Assembly: GCA_026686845.1 (NCBI GenBank)
Contig: JAIVEN010000010.1
Span: forward strand, 24,774,001-24,838,000
Direction of reading: 5' to 3'
DNA from: Adenanthera pavonina
Taxonomy: Eukaryota; Streptophyta; Magnoliopsida; Fabales; Fabaceae
DNA: 64,000 bases
In this document: in pieces, positions 24,244 through 37,319 of the stretch
Position numbering within the stretch: position 1 is the first letter of the stretch
Layout of the letters: each line of letters starts with the position of its first letter
Made by a program: the position numbers and the translations under genes
Notes under the pieces: model-generated
The model's database searches: none
The model's input: only the letters and a program-made list of their open reading frames with translations
Told to the model about the DNA's origin: nothing

Positions 24244-25653
24244 CTAAAAAGGCAAGTCCATAGCCACAATACTTAATCTCCGAGCACAATCAAAAGAAAT
24301 GAAGGAATGCGATGCACCTGAGTCAAACAAAGCATGAATAGAGTAACCATTGAGTTTAAGTTTACCTCTAATCAAGTTAGGTGCTGCATCTGCCTCCTGT
24401 CGAGTAATGGCAAAGACACGTCCGGGTATCGTGGGTCTCCTTATTACATTATCACGCCTTGGCTCATGACAACCTCGAGCAATATGTCTTGGTTTCCCAC
24501 AATTAAAGCAAAACACGCACGGACGATCACCATGACTCAACCAGCATTTTGTGCACGGATTTGCTGCACTACTTGAACCATATCGAGATGGAGTGGAGTC
24601 CCTTCCTGCAAACTCACTCTGACTGGAACTCCCTTGGTCAAAGCTCCCTCGATAAAACGATCCTCTGCGAAACTGACCCCTGTTAGACTGATCTCTGCCA
24701 AAACGGCCTCTGCCTCTACCATGATGACCTCTACCATGGCGACCCCGACTTCCACTGGAACCTGTACTACCACCACTACTACCACTTCCTGAACCACTTG
24801 CTTTACTGATTCCTCCTGTAGGTCCCAAGTGAGAAAAGGCCCTAATCATGGAATTTCTTCTGTGCTCCTCAGCCTCCTTCATTCATCTATACAAAGCACG
24901 AATCTTCACACACAGATCTTCAAAAGACACAAATTCCACCGCAGATAGCCGCTCTTTCATCTCTGGATGGGCTCCCTCGAACAACCTTTGAGCCATCCAC
25001 TTATCATCAGGATAATTGTTCAGATAAGTGGAGTATCTGGCCAAGTCCAAAAACTGATCAATGTAATCATCCGCAGACAGATTGCCCTGCTGAAAAGCTA
25101 GGAACTCAGCCTCCTTTTGCATCATTAAGGCTGGAGGGACATAATGTGCAAAGAATCGTTCCTTGAATTGTTCCCAAGTCATAGGAGGATTCATCATTTC
25201 AACAATTGGGACAACACTCCTCCACCAGCGGTTGGCCTTCTTCTCAAGCTTAAATGCTGCTAGTTGCACCCTTTGCTCCGAGGTGCAATCCATCACACTG
25301 AAAATATTTTCCAATTGCTCTATCCAATCTTCAGCCTGTGAAACATCCATGGTACCTTCAAAAGCCGGAGGATTAAACTTCCGAAAGTCCTTTAACTGCG
25401 AAGAGATACCCCTCCTCCCAACTCTTGGGGCTCTCTCAGGTTCCACCACCGTTTCATCCTCACCAGTATTCAAATCCACAAACATGCCAGCTTCCTCATT
25501 CACTTCCTCCTGCTCTTGCCTGTCCATTCTTTCTTGCAACTTGTTCAGCGTTTGACCCTGAACATTCACTTGATTACTAATGCCAGCTAGCATCTCTTGC
25601 ACTTGCCTCATAAGATCACTGTTACTCTGTCTTCCTCTTCCTCTGCGAGACAT
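24244..25653 (-). pseudogene. gag: gag and protease part of the chromovirus (in-frame stops)
   Basis: The ATG at 25653 (MSRRGRGRQ) is the likely start; the frame is open further upstream only as leader. The capsid region shows AEDWIEQLENIF, WWRSVVPIV, WEQFKERFFAHYVP and FQQGNLSADDYIDQF, typical of Retrotrans_gag. A Gly/Arg/Ser-rich linker and the zinc knuckle CFNCGKPRHIARGC follow, then the protease active site LFDSGASHSF. A TGA at 24883-24885 falls after the capsid and a TAG at 24244-24246 within the protease domain. The protease domain continues in the same frame (VIIGMDWLE) beyond 24243. Gag forms the particle; the protease cuts the polyprotein. Confidence 0.9.
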
Positions 25654-25779
25654 ACTTCCTACATAAGCAACAACACATTCAATAATACGGTTCTGGACTC
25701 GCATTGCAGTGGGAATATAGTCTATGTATTCAAACATGTGCCAAGTAGTACTTCAAGCAGAAATAATAGCCCAAAACCT

Positions 25780-25792
25780 GGCTCTGATACCA
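25780..25792 (-). other. Primer-binding site of the chromovirus (tRNA-iMet)
   Basis: GGCTCTGATACCA on the plus strand is TGGTATCAGAGCC on the minus strand, the standard plant initiator-tRNA-Met primer site, three bases from the LTR. Confidence 0.92.
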
Positions 25793-25795
25793 AAA

Positions 25796-28250
25796 TGTAA
25801 CATCCTACCTCCTGACACCTCCGAACTTAACCAAAAACTTCAAAATCTGACCCTACACAACCCTCACATCTCAAAACAACTCTCCATATTCATAAACACA
25901 GCGGAAACAACCAAAAATATACAAAAAAAAGGGCTAGGGCCGCGGCCGCTACAGTACCGTCGCGGCTGCAACCTCCCCTGTCTCAACATGGCTTCTGTCT
26001 CCTCTGGCGCCGCGGCCTGCCTTCCCTCGCCGCGGCGCCCCCTCCTGATATACTGTATCAGCAATTTCAACACTCCGGGGTAAACTTCTGACGCGCATAA
26101 CTTTACGCTCCGACCTCCGATTGACTCGAATCCAACTCCTACAAGTCAATCTAGTCCCCATCTATCCAAGGACACCACTTTTACCTCAATCCAACTCCGT
26201 ATGGAGATTCTGGACCCCTGACACCGTTTTGGCCACTTGTTGACCAAAACTCACCACTAGCCACCTCCAATTGCCACCAAAGGCAACTGGTCGCTCAGAG
26301 ACCATTCATACAGGTCCAAAACCCCCAAACCAACCTGTCCAAAGAGATTTTACCTCAAAGGAACCACTCCTCTGAGATTTGACCCCTTGGAACCCAACCT
26401 GACCAAATGGGCTACAGGCCCTTGCGCAAACCAACAAGGTCCAACAACACTCTGGACTTACCAAAATTGTCACACATACTTCTCAACAACATTCAATCAT
26501 ACATACCACATACATAAACATCCATACATAGCCAGTCTCAATCATAACATTATCCATTACAAACCATGCTATCCTACTTGACACAAGATACCAATACAAC
26601 ATACACACACTACATAGACTATTCCCACGTGCACAGCTACTCCCGTGTCTTCTCCGGACTAGTGCCAGAACCGTCACTTGAAAGGTTAGTTTATGGGAGA
26701 GGGGGTGAGACAATGTCTCAGTAACCGGGAACAACAACCACACACACTAATATATATATATATACTGATCCACACAGTCGTGCAATGCAATGCTAATGAA
26801 TGGTATACATGTTCTCCCTCATACACGGCTAGAACCACGAGCTAATGTCATCATAAGACATTCAATAGATGATTCCCTTCCAACAGTCGGTGAAGACCGA
26901 TTCCAGGACATCACCAAGCTCACCTTAATGGTTACTCTACAGTTCGGACCGTGGCTCTCCTTCCCCTGGACCATCACGAATTGATGGTGATTTAGAGAAG
27001 GTGCATCCCCAAATCCACTGCCACCTGGCTCTCCCAATGAGAGGATTTAGTGACAGGGATATCATATCATATCATGTCCTCTACCGCCTGGCTCTCCCAT
27101 GGAGAGGATTTAGCGATAGGGATCTTTATCACATCATATCTCATCATCATCACCTCGTCATCCATTTCTCACTATGCAATCATGTGGTGATGATATCAAT
27201 GTCATGCCAACATGCCTCTACATACATATATACATATACCATCATATCATATATCATATGGACATGCTAGCATGCAATAGTATGGGGATGCTACACATCA
27301 TAACATATACAATCATCATACATCAACAAGTTGTGCATACCACGATATGTAGAAAACTGTACACACACACAATCGATATCGTGGTATGAAAAGGAACATG
27401 CATATACGTACATATACATATCAACATATAATCACATAAAACAAACATCCGGTTACCTCAAGCTGTCAATATCGCACTTGCACGGGTTCCACAAGCTTCC
27501 TTGAACTGTCCAGTACGCGTGAACCCCTCTCGCTTGGCCAACAACCTTTATCATGTCACAATTCTTCCATTAGCACAATATACCAACAAATCAAACCTCA
27601 CAATTCCACCACATTAACCTAACCCAAGGTTCCAACACCCTTTTTATGCATCAATAAGCTCTTAGGGATTACTCAAACACCACACAACCTCAGACACCTT
27701 GAATTCCTAAGAGCCATTACCAAAGACAACCTAGGGTTAAGCTCTAAGCACACATAATCCTTTCAAAACTCACATTCGAGTAACAAGAACCTCAAAACAC
27801 ACTTCCTTAACCCCAAAACATCCATTTCAATCGGTGGATTTCACCCCAAACTGGAAATCCAACCATACAACCGAAAATCCCAAATTTCAACCGAAGAAAA
27901 TGGAGAGAGAGGAGTAGGGAACGCTTACCAACTTGAATCCAAGCTCCCGATGGACGAGAATCACTCTGGGACACCGAAAATGCCGAACCTTAGCACTGCT
28001 CCTCATCTCTCTGTGTCGCTCCCTTCGTTTCCTTTCTTTCTTTCACGTCCGACTAGTCCAGATTTAAACAATTTTTCCAACTCTCGCCGCGGCTCCACCA
28101 AATAATCCAGAACCATACCACTGGAACGCTTCTCGCCGCGGCGGCCCTGCTCTTCGCCACGGCGTGGAGCTCTTCCGGACTCCACTTGAGCCTTCCTATT
28201 CCTCCGGTCCTGAACACAATGCCAAGAAAAATATCATGAGGGGCATTACA
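25796..28250 (-). repeat. 5' LTR of the chromovirus (family B)
   Basis: 2455 bp and a few percent different from the 3' LTR, mostly single-base changes plus a 19-bp deletion near 26930. It should carry the element promoter, firing leftward from the 28250 side, antisense to the host gene. Confidence 0.95.
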
Positions 28251-28462
28251 TTACCACCAATGTTTCCAGTATCCTCCATGATATTCTGACACTGGGTGGA
28301 TGTACGGCCCGCGTGGCTCTTCCTATTTCTGGTTGCAGCGCTTTGAATCACACAGGAGCTCTTGTAGCAGACGTTCAAGTCGAAAAAATAACTCCACAGA
28401 ATTCCACACTTCTATTGGTTAATCTTCTTGCTCCAGTATTTAGTCTTGTGGCCAATATATGA

Positions 28463-30188
28463 GTTAATATTTGTTCCAAATTGAAGTATACTAAGAATAA
28501 AAAGAATTGCCCTTACTTATAGTATTGTGGCAGCTATTATATATAGTTATGAATAAGTGGCCTGCGTGAGTATTATGTTACAACTTCAAATGCTACACTT
28601 TTAATGTTGCAATATATATATATACACGTACGTTTAATATTGTTGTAATTTTTCTCCTCCTCTCCTCTTCTTCTTACTAGCTACTTTCTATTACCAGGTG
28701 CATTGTTATTGATATTCAAAAATAGCGATAGCATGGTATATAAGAAAGAAAAAGTTTTTGAGAAGGGGGAAAAAAAAAGCTTTTTAAGGAGTGAATATTT
28801 TGTATATTAAAGATCTAGACGGACAATATGTCAATATGCGTTATAATGAACTCTATACATATAGACAATATCTAGCAATTGTTTATTTTCAAAATTCACA
28901 AACACGCTTATTTATTTCAATTTTAAATTAAGAAATTGAATATCATTTCAACTTAAATTTATAAATCAATAATGCATACTGTCAAAATAAAATATTTTAA
29001 GACTTCTGAAGGTTAAATCATTTACAATTATACTAATGAATTTATATATATTAAATAGATTTTTCTTCATATTATATATTTTTTAACTAATTCATTCTCT
29101 AAAATCTAAGACTTTAGTTATCCAAGACACATATTAAATCATTGAATTATTGATTTAACTTATCAATTTCTTCTGCAACAAATGAAATGTACAAATATAA
29201 ATATTTTTTAAAATGCAATGCGCACACAAAATTTTACCAAAACTCCCCTGCTTTTGATTTCAAGAATGAAATGTAATAAGAAAATGGATTGAAAAAAATA
29301 ATTTTTTATGGATATAAAATAACACTTATGTGCCTATTTTTTTTAAAAAAAAATTCAAAACAAAAGGTTAGAAACTGTTGAGTAATAAATAATTATGTGA
29401 GTATAAAAGATATTGGTCAAAATTTGTCCAACTTCTTTTGCCTTTAATTTCCATCAACGTATCAATCAGGAAAATGTTATATTTTTAACTGCACGGACTA
29501 TTAAAGTTGCATTGCCCTCCTCTCCCTCCTTCGACGCAGCATCTGTGAGATAGCCTCTTTAATATATCTTAGGGCATTGACAAACACAATTTTGTATTCT
29601 AGAGGGAATCTTAGATATGTTAAGTCTTGCATGAAATTGCCAAACTATTATGGACCTTACTTCTCAACTGAGCAGCAGCAGTTCATTACTGTGCAGAGAC
29701 CCCCACCTTCTCTCTTTCCCTCTCTACGCATCACTATTGCGCACAATGATGCGCAACGGAGAATTGGGAAGCAACTATTATGAGCTAGTTCACATCCATG
29801 TATGTAGCAAATTTATAATCCATGGTCCATGCTTTACTAAAAAATTTCTTGTCAATGGAAGAAAATTTTATATTATAAGTCATTAGTATACATTATTAGT
29901 CATTAATACAGTATTAGTTGAGAATACATTGCGTCACAATAAATATGTGTTGAATCTTACATGTCCTCTATCTTGTCATATAGACTCATACACTGTTAAA
30001 CTACACAAGTTTAGCAAAATTTGAGGTCTTGAATTCTATTGGATAAAAAAAAAAACGAGATCTTCAATTCTACATAGTCTTTTGACTAAAAAAATGAAAA
30101 AGAAAAAGAATAAACTCTTAATATTCTATCCCTCCTCCTTCCAAAATGTGTGCTTTTCTTATTTACAATAAACAATTATATTTCATGC
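28463..30188. other. 3' flank of the phylloplanin-like gene; AT-rich, no gene recognised
   Basis: Short frames at 29577-29886 have no recognisable family. The DNA is AT-rich with poly-A/T runs. Confidence 0.5.
28496..28501 (+). terminator. Likely polyadenylation signal of the phylloplanin-like gene
   Basis: AATAAA lies 34 bases after the TGA at 28460-28462, in AT-rich sequence. Confidence 0.45.
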
Positions 30189-30310
30189 CACTACAACATA
30201 TTTTGAGTAAAAGAAAACAAATTCTTTTTTGGCATAGTTCTATTGTCTAAGGCAACGATTTTTAGACTTTGTAGTCACAGATGATAAAGGCGTTGCTTAT
30301 AGTCAAACAC
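30189..30310 (+). mobile_element. Possible CACTA-transposon end
   Basis: CACTACAACATA at 30189 followed by GGCAACGATTTTTAGACT and AAAGGCGTTGCTTATAGTC resembles the terminal CACTA plus sub-terminal 'GCAACG' repeats of plant En/Spm-type transposons. No second end was found nearby, so it would be a remnant. Confidence 0.35.
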
Positions 30311-30479
30311 AACAGTGTGCTTCATTGACTATTAATTATAAGTCAAAGTGTTATATGTGCATGCGTTGCAGGGTGTTAATTTGGAGTGTAGATTACTTGA
30401 AAATTTTGGTGCCTGCGTCGGTACAAAAATTGATGTTGGCAAAAATTTGGAGTGTAGGAATGACAGGTCTATTAATAGT

Positions 30480-30600
30480 GGTAATGCATCGGATCTCAGC
30501 GCCAGATCAAATAGCTAGCATGCATTGTCGAATATAAGTATGGCTTACCATAATTTTGTTTGTGCAAGAGAAACTCCATTGGCAAAAGGCAGAGGCAAAC
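30480..30600 (+). pseudogene. Paralogous 5' fragment of the phylloplanin-like gene
   Basis: AATATAAGTATGGCTTACC (30531-30549, ATG at 30540) matches the start region of the gene at 18259 almost exactly. The previous 40-50 bases (GATCTCAGxxxxAGATCAA) also match that gene's 5' leader in diverged form. After roughly 20 coding bases the similarity is lost. The open frame that continues to 30851 shows no signal peptide or Cys pattern of the family, so I treat it as chance or as a rearranged pseudogene. Confidence 0.5.
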
Positions 30601-30859
30601 ATCCCGCGCTCAGCTTTAACGTTGGCACTAATTTTTACATATCCTTCTTTATCAGATATTGCACACGCGATGTGCCATTGTTCCCTCATGAAAGACTCAC
30701 GTTCACATTTGCTACACTGGTCCCCGGCACAGCGTTTCCATCTCCCTCATCTGTTTTGAAGAAGAAGAGCCTGGAACTCCAATCAAAGAGAAGCAGGAAC
30801 CAACACCAAACCACGCTACTGCTGGCAATATTAATGTTGTGGATAGTATAACACAGGGT

Positions 30860-32420
30860 AACTGTAAGGGACGCGGCCCTTCGGCCCTGCCACCATATAT
30901 GTATACACCCACACACACAGTTTCCTTATAAGGAAAGGAGACTAAATAGAATGCCACCTCCATCCTATGAATATATATATATCAAGTTTCCTTCTAAGGA
31001 GGGGGCAAATAGGGTGCATCATTTAGTTTGTTGATAATTTTAAATTAGTTTGAACTTTGAACATGTCATATATTTTTTGGAATTTGCATCTCATAAATGT
31101 ATTTTTTTAAGAATTTGACATATTTATTTAAATTTACGGTCAAAAAATTTATATTCGACACAAATATAATGGATTGGAATCCTATATCATCATAATTCCT
31201 TGAAACCATGAGAACCCAAGATCTTTTTTTATGTATTTTTGTCTATGAACATACAATTGTAAACCCGAATCCAATATTCGTAACTCCCCAAAAAGTGCAA
31301 TCTGCGCCCACATACCAATTGTTGGTTAAGCGTTTGTATATATGATTGAAACTAGACACCAACTTAAAGTTAATCTTTAAAATTCATGACCGTGCAGTGT
31401 GTTAACAAGACATCCCAGTTTCACTAGTTAATCGAAGAAATATATATATATATATATTTAGGTTCATAAAGGTCATTTTAGGAACAAATAAAACTACGTT
31501 AATGTATAACTAACTTATATATTATTAATTTCAATGAATAATATTTGTGTATGGTTGAAGAAACTAACAGAAATTGTATAACTATAGTAAAATAATTAAA
31601 AAAATATAGTTCAATTTTGTAGGAATGGAGCCCACATGGATAGAGCATGTTCATTAATTGTTCGCCTCGGTGCTTTAAGCTATGGCTAATGGTTAGGATG
31701 TAAATACAACCTCTAGTCTACCGAAAAAAGAATCATCTATTCCATGACTTGTGTTGTTTTCACTTTTTATTTTGTTTCAGAACTTTTATTATTTTAGAAT
31801 TTGAAGACCTGATTAACTTTTTAGGCCTTTAATTTAGATTTCAAGAGCACTTATACTTAATTACAAATTACTATATTTTTGACCGCATTACAAATTACTA
31901 GATTAGTTACCAACAAAATTAAGTTCTCACATAAGTGGCTCATTTTGAATTCACACTCTTGTGGAAATATGAATTATATTCTTACCATCTACCTTTGTTA
32001 GTCCCCATGTCCTTTTCTCAATGTTCTTGATTTGAATGCGGACCGCTTAACCAAAACAAATTAATTTAGATTAGATTAAGAGGAAAATAAAAGAAGCATA
32101 TTAATTAATGGCTATTTCCTTCATGATCCTGCTTCTCAAAATTAATTGAAGGAGGCCAAGCAAAGAATAATTAACTCTTGACAAGCTACCCACAATAAAC
32201 TCAAAAATATAGGGGAATTAAATTCTATTAAATTTAAAATATGTACAAAGGATTTCAATTTTTATAATTTAAATTGTTAGTATTTCTTAAAAGCAATAAT
32301 AACTACTTCCCGCCTTAAATATAAGTTATATTTAACTATATGAGTAATATTAAGTAAAGCTATTAAACACTATAAATATATCCCAAATTTATTTTTTTCA
32401 CAATTTGCCCCCAATTAAAT
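30860..32420. other. AT-rich intergenic sequence with a duplicated upstream block
   Basis: No ORF of note. At about 32030-32140 it holds a diverged copy of the block at 17455-17560 upstream of the phylloplanin-like gene (shared words GCGGACC.CTTA, TTAAGAGGAAAA, TTAAT.AATGxx). TA-runs are at 31438-31458. Confidence 0.45.
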
Positions 32421-32439
32421 GTTGTACATTTCCAATCAT

Positions 32440-34009
32440 AAATTTAATAGGAAATAAAATGCGAAAATTGCATTTAAGTCCAAGAGAAAAAAGTACTGAT
32501 ATCGTAAAATGCATAGACAAGCAAAGAAAATGGTGAGACACAAAAAGAAATGGAAAATGTCAAAAAGGTTATTTTTCCAAGTTGAAATGAAAAGTGAGAA
32601 AATTTTATTTTGTTCTCAAGAAATGAAAAAAGACAAAAAGGTCATTTTTCAATGAATTTGATGACTTGCCTATTATTTGATATGCTAATTTGTGATGTTT
32701 TGAGAATGGTGGTTGAGTTATTTAAGGGGTTTTAAGGCATTGGAATGTCCAAAATACAAAAAAAAAAAAACTCTGTTGAATTTTTTTGTAAAATATTATG
32801 GTATAAATGTTTTAAAGAATTCACTTGATATTTGGTGATGATTCTATGCTCAATTGGATAATATGATTGCATTAATGATGATTGCTACTAGGATTTAATG
32901 AATCTCACCCTTCCAAAATGAAAACTATATTAGATATAAGCAATGGCAATGAAGACAACGGAGCTATGGAGCAAGAAAAGGGAATTAATACTTGAATTAA
33001 TGGTTCAATCTATGACATTGTATTTAAAGATATTATGTATAATCTTTATATGTCTTGAGGTATGTATCTCTGTGCTATTATGTTCTCTAAAGCATTATGA
33101 AATGTTATGGATGGAATTTGAACAATGAATGATGATGTGACTGTGTTATGAAGTTTCTTTTGCCAAGTTGTGAATGAAAAGATTCATTTTGAACATCTTG
33201 ATAGAGATGTAGGTACTGTTCAATGAGATAGGGTATGATATATGAGAAGTATATATGTCCTGAAAGTAGATGGAATAAGCTTTTCAATAAGTAAAGAACA
33301 CCTAATTTAGGCAAGAGTACGCATTATGGTGAATTTTTAAAATTAGTGGCCAAAAACTAGATAGGATTAGAAAACTGGAATATTTGCTGAAGGTGTTGGA
33401 TATTTTAAATTGTAATATAAAGTTATACAGAGCTCCAAAAATTCAGTGGTTTCCATTTATGGAAAGATCTATGACTTAGGTCTAAAACTGTTCCAGTAAA
33501 AGTAGTATTTTGACCCTTAAAGGTTTAAGTTAATTTCATACCCTATACAAATAGAATAAATGTACAAAAAAGACACATGTTTATAAAGTAGACATATAGG
33601 CTATCAAATGATATTAAGTTGGAATGATATGGCTCAACGTAGAGTGAGATATGAATTTTGAAATTTAAGGCCAAAATCATAGGAAGATATAAAATGATCA
33701 AATATATTTTAAAGTTTAAGGAATAAAATGTATAAATTAGTCTAGTGAATGTCTTGATTCTTATTTTTACCACAAAGACATGTTTTTATTTATTTTTAGA
33801 GACTTAAATCACCTTTATATGATTTTTGTAGAATTACTTATGAATTTTCAAAGTTCGGTCAAGAAAATGGTAAATACCCTATGAACAATATCGAATTTTT
33901 ATGAAAATTCTGTTTTTAATTTTTAGGTGATTCAAGCTCCTAATCAAGTATAAATAGACTTAAATAAAGTCTAATACATGGAAAATGAAACTAAAAGTAA
34001 GGTGTTACA
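32440..34009 (+). repeat. Old LTR related to family C, left end unclear
   Basis: The right end (CTAATACATGGAAAA...AAGTAAGGTGTTACA, 33971-34009) and interior phrases (AGGTCATTTTTC, GAGCTCCAAAAATTCAGTGG, GGCCAAAATC, ATATGAATTTT) match the family-C LTRs at 53195-56054 and 60743-63587. The left part is diverged and shortened, and I could not fix a TG start or a matching target duplication. Small ORFs inside are not genes. Confidence 0.65.
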
Positions 34010-34394
34010 AATTGTTAGGTTAGGGATGGATTATTGAGCAAGTTAATTGTACCATCCTCCTTTTGTTACTTGATTCCTAGTTGAATCCGGACAACAACAT
34101 GAGCTTATTCCAGTGCCATTATGATTGTGAGTTCAATTGAATTTATATACATGAATTCGTGTACTTTTGTGTGGGTGCAAAATGAAGACAATGAAGAAGT
34201 GAAACTTGAAAGGGGAAGGCAGGGAGAAGAAAGGGTGAGTAAAAGATGGCTTTTTTTTAAATTAAATATATATGTGATTTGGCAATATACAAATAAACTG
34301 AGTTGGATTTTATTTTCTCTTTTGAATTTCCATAAAAAGAGTTTGATTATTGTAAATGTTTTGTCAGCATTTTTCGTTAATAAAATAAACGGTG
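34010..34394. other. Short spacer between two LTRs
   Basis: AT-rich and without a recognisable gene. The TTAGA at 34395-34399 is the left target duplication of the nested LTR that follows. Confidence 0.6.
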
Positions 34395-37319
34395 TTAGAT
34401 GTAACACCCTACCTCCAGACTTGACCACAAACTTCAATATTCAACCAAACACAACCCAAATGACACAAAACAACTTCCTAAAACTTCAGAACAACGAAAA
34501 TGAACCCCAAAAAACCAGAAATAGGGCTGGGGCTGCAGCCACTACAATACCGCCACAGCTCCGATCTTCCCCTGCTTCTTCATTACTATTGCCTTCACTG
34601 GCCCCTCTGGCACCGCGGTGCCACATGCTGGTTTTCCATCCCAACAAACTTCATCCACTGGGGCGAACTTCCAACATGCATAACTTTTTGCTCCGACCTC
34701 CGATTAACTCGATTCCAACTCCTAAAAATCAATCTAGTTCCAAACTATTCATAGACACCACTTTCACATCAATTCAACTCCATATGGAAATTCTGAACCC
34801 CTGATACCATTTTGGCCACTCATTGACCAAAATTCACTACTAACCACCTCTAGTTGTCACCAAAGGCAAATGGTCACTCAAAGACCATTCATATAGGTCT
34901 AAAACCTCCAAACCAACTTATCCAAAGAGGTTTCACCTCAAAAGAATCCTTTCTCTGAGATTTGACGCCCTTGAACCCCAACTTGACAAAATGGGTTACA
35001 GGCCCTAAAACACACCAACAAGGCCCAATAACACCTTTCATTATACATAACACATACAACACATTCCTACATATAACCATCCATAACAATCCTTACAATG
35101 TCATACATTCATTACAAAACCTTATATCCTACTTAGCACAAGATACATATCCAAAACACACAAACTACATAGACCTAGTTCCCACATCCGCTACTGCTCC
35201 CTCGGCTTCTCAGGACTAGTACCAGAACTATCACCTGAAAGGTTAGTCATGGGAGAGGGGTGTGAGACAATGTCTTAGTAATCGGGAACAACCACATACA
35301 ATATATATATGCTAACCCATATAGTCATGTAATGCAATGCTAATGAATGGTATGCATGTTCTCCCTCATATACAGCTAGAACCATGAGCTGTTGTCATCA
35401 CAAGACATTTCAATAGATGATTCCCTTCCAACAGTTGGTGAAGACTGGTTCTGGGACATCACTAAGCTCACTTTACCCTAATGCAAGCCGACCAGTGGTT
35501 ACACTAGAGTTCAGACAGTGGCTCTCATTTCCCTAGACCATCACGAATTAATGGTGATTTAAGGAAGGTGCATCCCCAAATCCACTGCCACTTGTCTCTC
35601 CCAAGGAGAGAATTAAGTGATAGGAATATTTTATCATATCATCATCACCTCCTTATCAATCTCTCACTATGTAATTATATGGTGATGATGCCAATATCAT
35701 GCCAACATGCCTCTACACACATATGTATATCATTATCATCACAAGCATCATATGGACATGCTAGCATGCAATGGTATTGGAATGCTACACATTTTACATA
35801 CACTACATATACTATCATCACATATCCACTAGCCGTGCATACCACGATATGTAGAAAAACCATACACATATTGAATCAATATCGTGGTATGAAAAGGAAC
35901 ATGCATATATACACAAATATACGTACTATCATACCATATGAACAATAAAATACAAACAAACACCCAGTTACCTTAGATTGTCAATATCACACACGTGAAT
36001 TTCACAAACTTCTTGAATTATCTTACATGGTTGAACCCCTCTCGGTTAACCAAATAACCTTCATAATAACACAATTCTTCAATAAACACAATATACCATT
36101 AACCAAACATCACAATTCAACCACTTTAACTTAACCCAAGGTTCCAACACCCTTTTCATGTAGTATTAAGCTCCTAGGAACCATACCAACACCAAACAAT
36201 CCCATACACTTCGGATTCCCAAGAGCCCTAACTGAAAATAACCTTGTGTTAAACTCAAACCATGCATAAACTCTTCAAAACTCACATCCAAGGATCAAGA
36301 ATACTATAACACACTTCCTTAACCCCATTTCATCCATTTTAATTGGTGGATTTCGGCTAGAATCGAAGATCCAAACTTATAACCGAAAAACCCCAAGTTT
36401 CAATCAAAGAAAATGGAGAGGGAGGAGTATAAATCACTTACCAACTTGAATTCAAGCTTCCAAAGGCCCAAAATCACTCCTAGATGCTAGAAAACTCGAA
36501 CCCTAGCTGAGCTCTCTCATCGCTCCCTCCATTTCCTTTCTTTCTTTCACCTCCAACTGGCTGAAATGTTTCTGATTTAAATCAGAAACCTGACTCTTAC
36601 CACCGCTCCACCAGTTTTTAGGTGGAAAAAGCCACTGGACACGCTCTCGTCACAGTGGCCACGCTTTTTGCCATGGCGTGGAGCTCTTTCATACTCTACT
36701 TGAACCTTCCTCCGTCCTGTTTTTGTAATATCCCAAAATTTTACTGGAGATAAAGTAATGAAAGAGAAATAAATAAATAATAATATGAAATATACAAGAA
36801 ATTCAAGAAAATAGATAAATACCGTTTTGCGTGAAAAAAGGCAAAGAGGTCATTTTTTTATATCAGATGGAAAAATGAGAATTATATTTTTGCCCCTAAA
36901 AAATTTCAAAAATGACATCCATGGCCATAAATTTATCAAAAATTACGTAGACAAGAAATGAAAAAGCCCTTGCGAAAAATTACGCCTAATGACCCGAGAG
37001 TTTTAGAAATTATTATTTAACCTAGGTTAGAGGTAATTTTGTAAATATGTAAAATTACTCTCAAAACAAAATTCTCATTGAGAAAAGTCTAATGGTATAT
37101 GGCACTGAGGTTTAATGTTCAAGAATAAAGAAATAATCAATGCCGAGTGTCTAAAAGTAACAGTAAACCGATAAAGTAAATCGTGGGTCCTACCGATGGT
37201 TAAAAGGTAACCAGGATAGGATATGGGCCATACATAGATATCATTTGGCACAGGATAATTATGGAAATATAAAAATAAAATTAGAATAGTCTCGTAGCCC
37301 AAAAATACTAAATCAGTAT

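Larger units (their letters stand above)
18490..28250 (-). mobile_element. Complete Ty3/gypsy chromovirus (Tekay/Del-like), minus strand
   Basis: LTRs lie at 18490-20963 and 25796-28250, with target duplication TTACC at 18485-18489 and 28251-28255. The minus strand carries PBS TGGTATCAGAGCC (25792-25780) three bases inside the 5' LTR, gag-pol ending in a chromodomain-like region, and a polypurine tract next to the 3' LTR (20964-20976 reads CTCTCCCCTCCTT on the plus strand). Integrase before the chromodomain and RT before integrase give the gypsy order. Five or more in-frame stops and a frameshift disable it. The element is inserted antisense within the coding exon of the phylloplanin-like gene. 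Confidence 0.95.
18259..28462 (+). pseudogene. Phylloplanin-like secreted protein gene split by a retrotransposon
   Basis: The first part (18259-18489, 77 codons) starts with a signal peptide (about residues 1-21, YVLLLALVLVPTSSLA) followed by GNFSCSS and SLLCGSN, with DNNGHA at the usual place of the phylloplanin/Ole e 1-like fold. The second part (28256-28462, 68 codons plus TGA) has GGCTARVALPISGC and ends FSLVANI. The paired Cys pattern (FSC...LLCG...GC...SGC) and total of about 145 residues fit phylloplanins, secreted leaf-surface or epidermal proteins reported to act against pathogens. The two parts meet in frame once the 9.76-kb gypsy insert and its duplicated TTACC are ignored, and neither half has a stop or frameshift. 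A TATA box (18156) and an AATAAA (28496-28501) flank the gene. As it stands the gene is broken. Confidence 0.82.

Noticed and set aside
30540..30851. About 100-codon frame starting at the phylloplanin-like ATG copy
   Set aside because: After the first few codons there is no signal peptide or Cys pattern and no similarity to the gene at 18259, so it is not annotated as a protein.
34121..34804. 227-codon plus-strand frame
   Set aside because: It runs from spacer into LTR B3 across the LTR boundary and resembles only antisense LTR sequence in the other copies.
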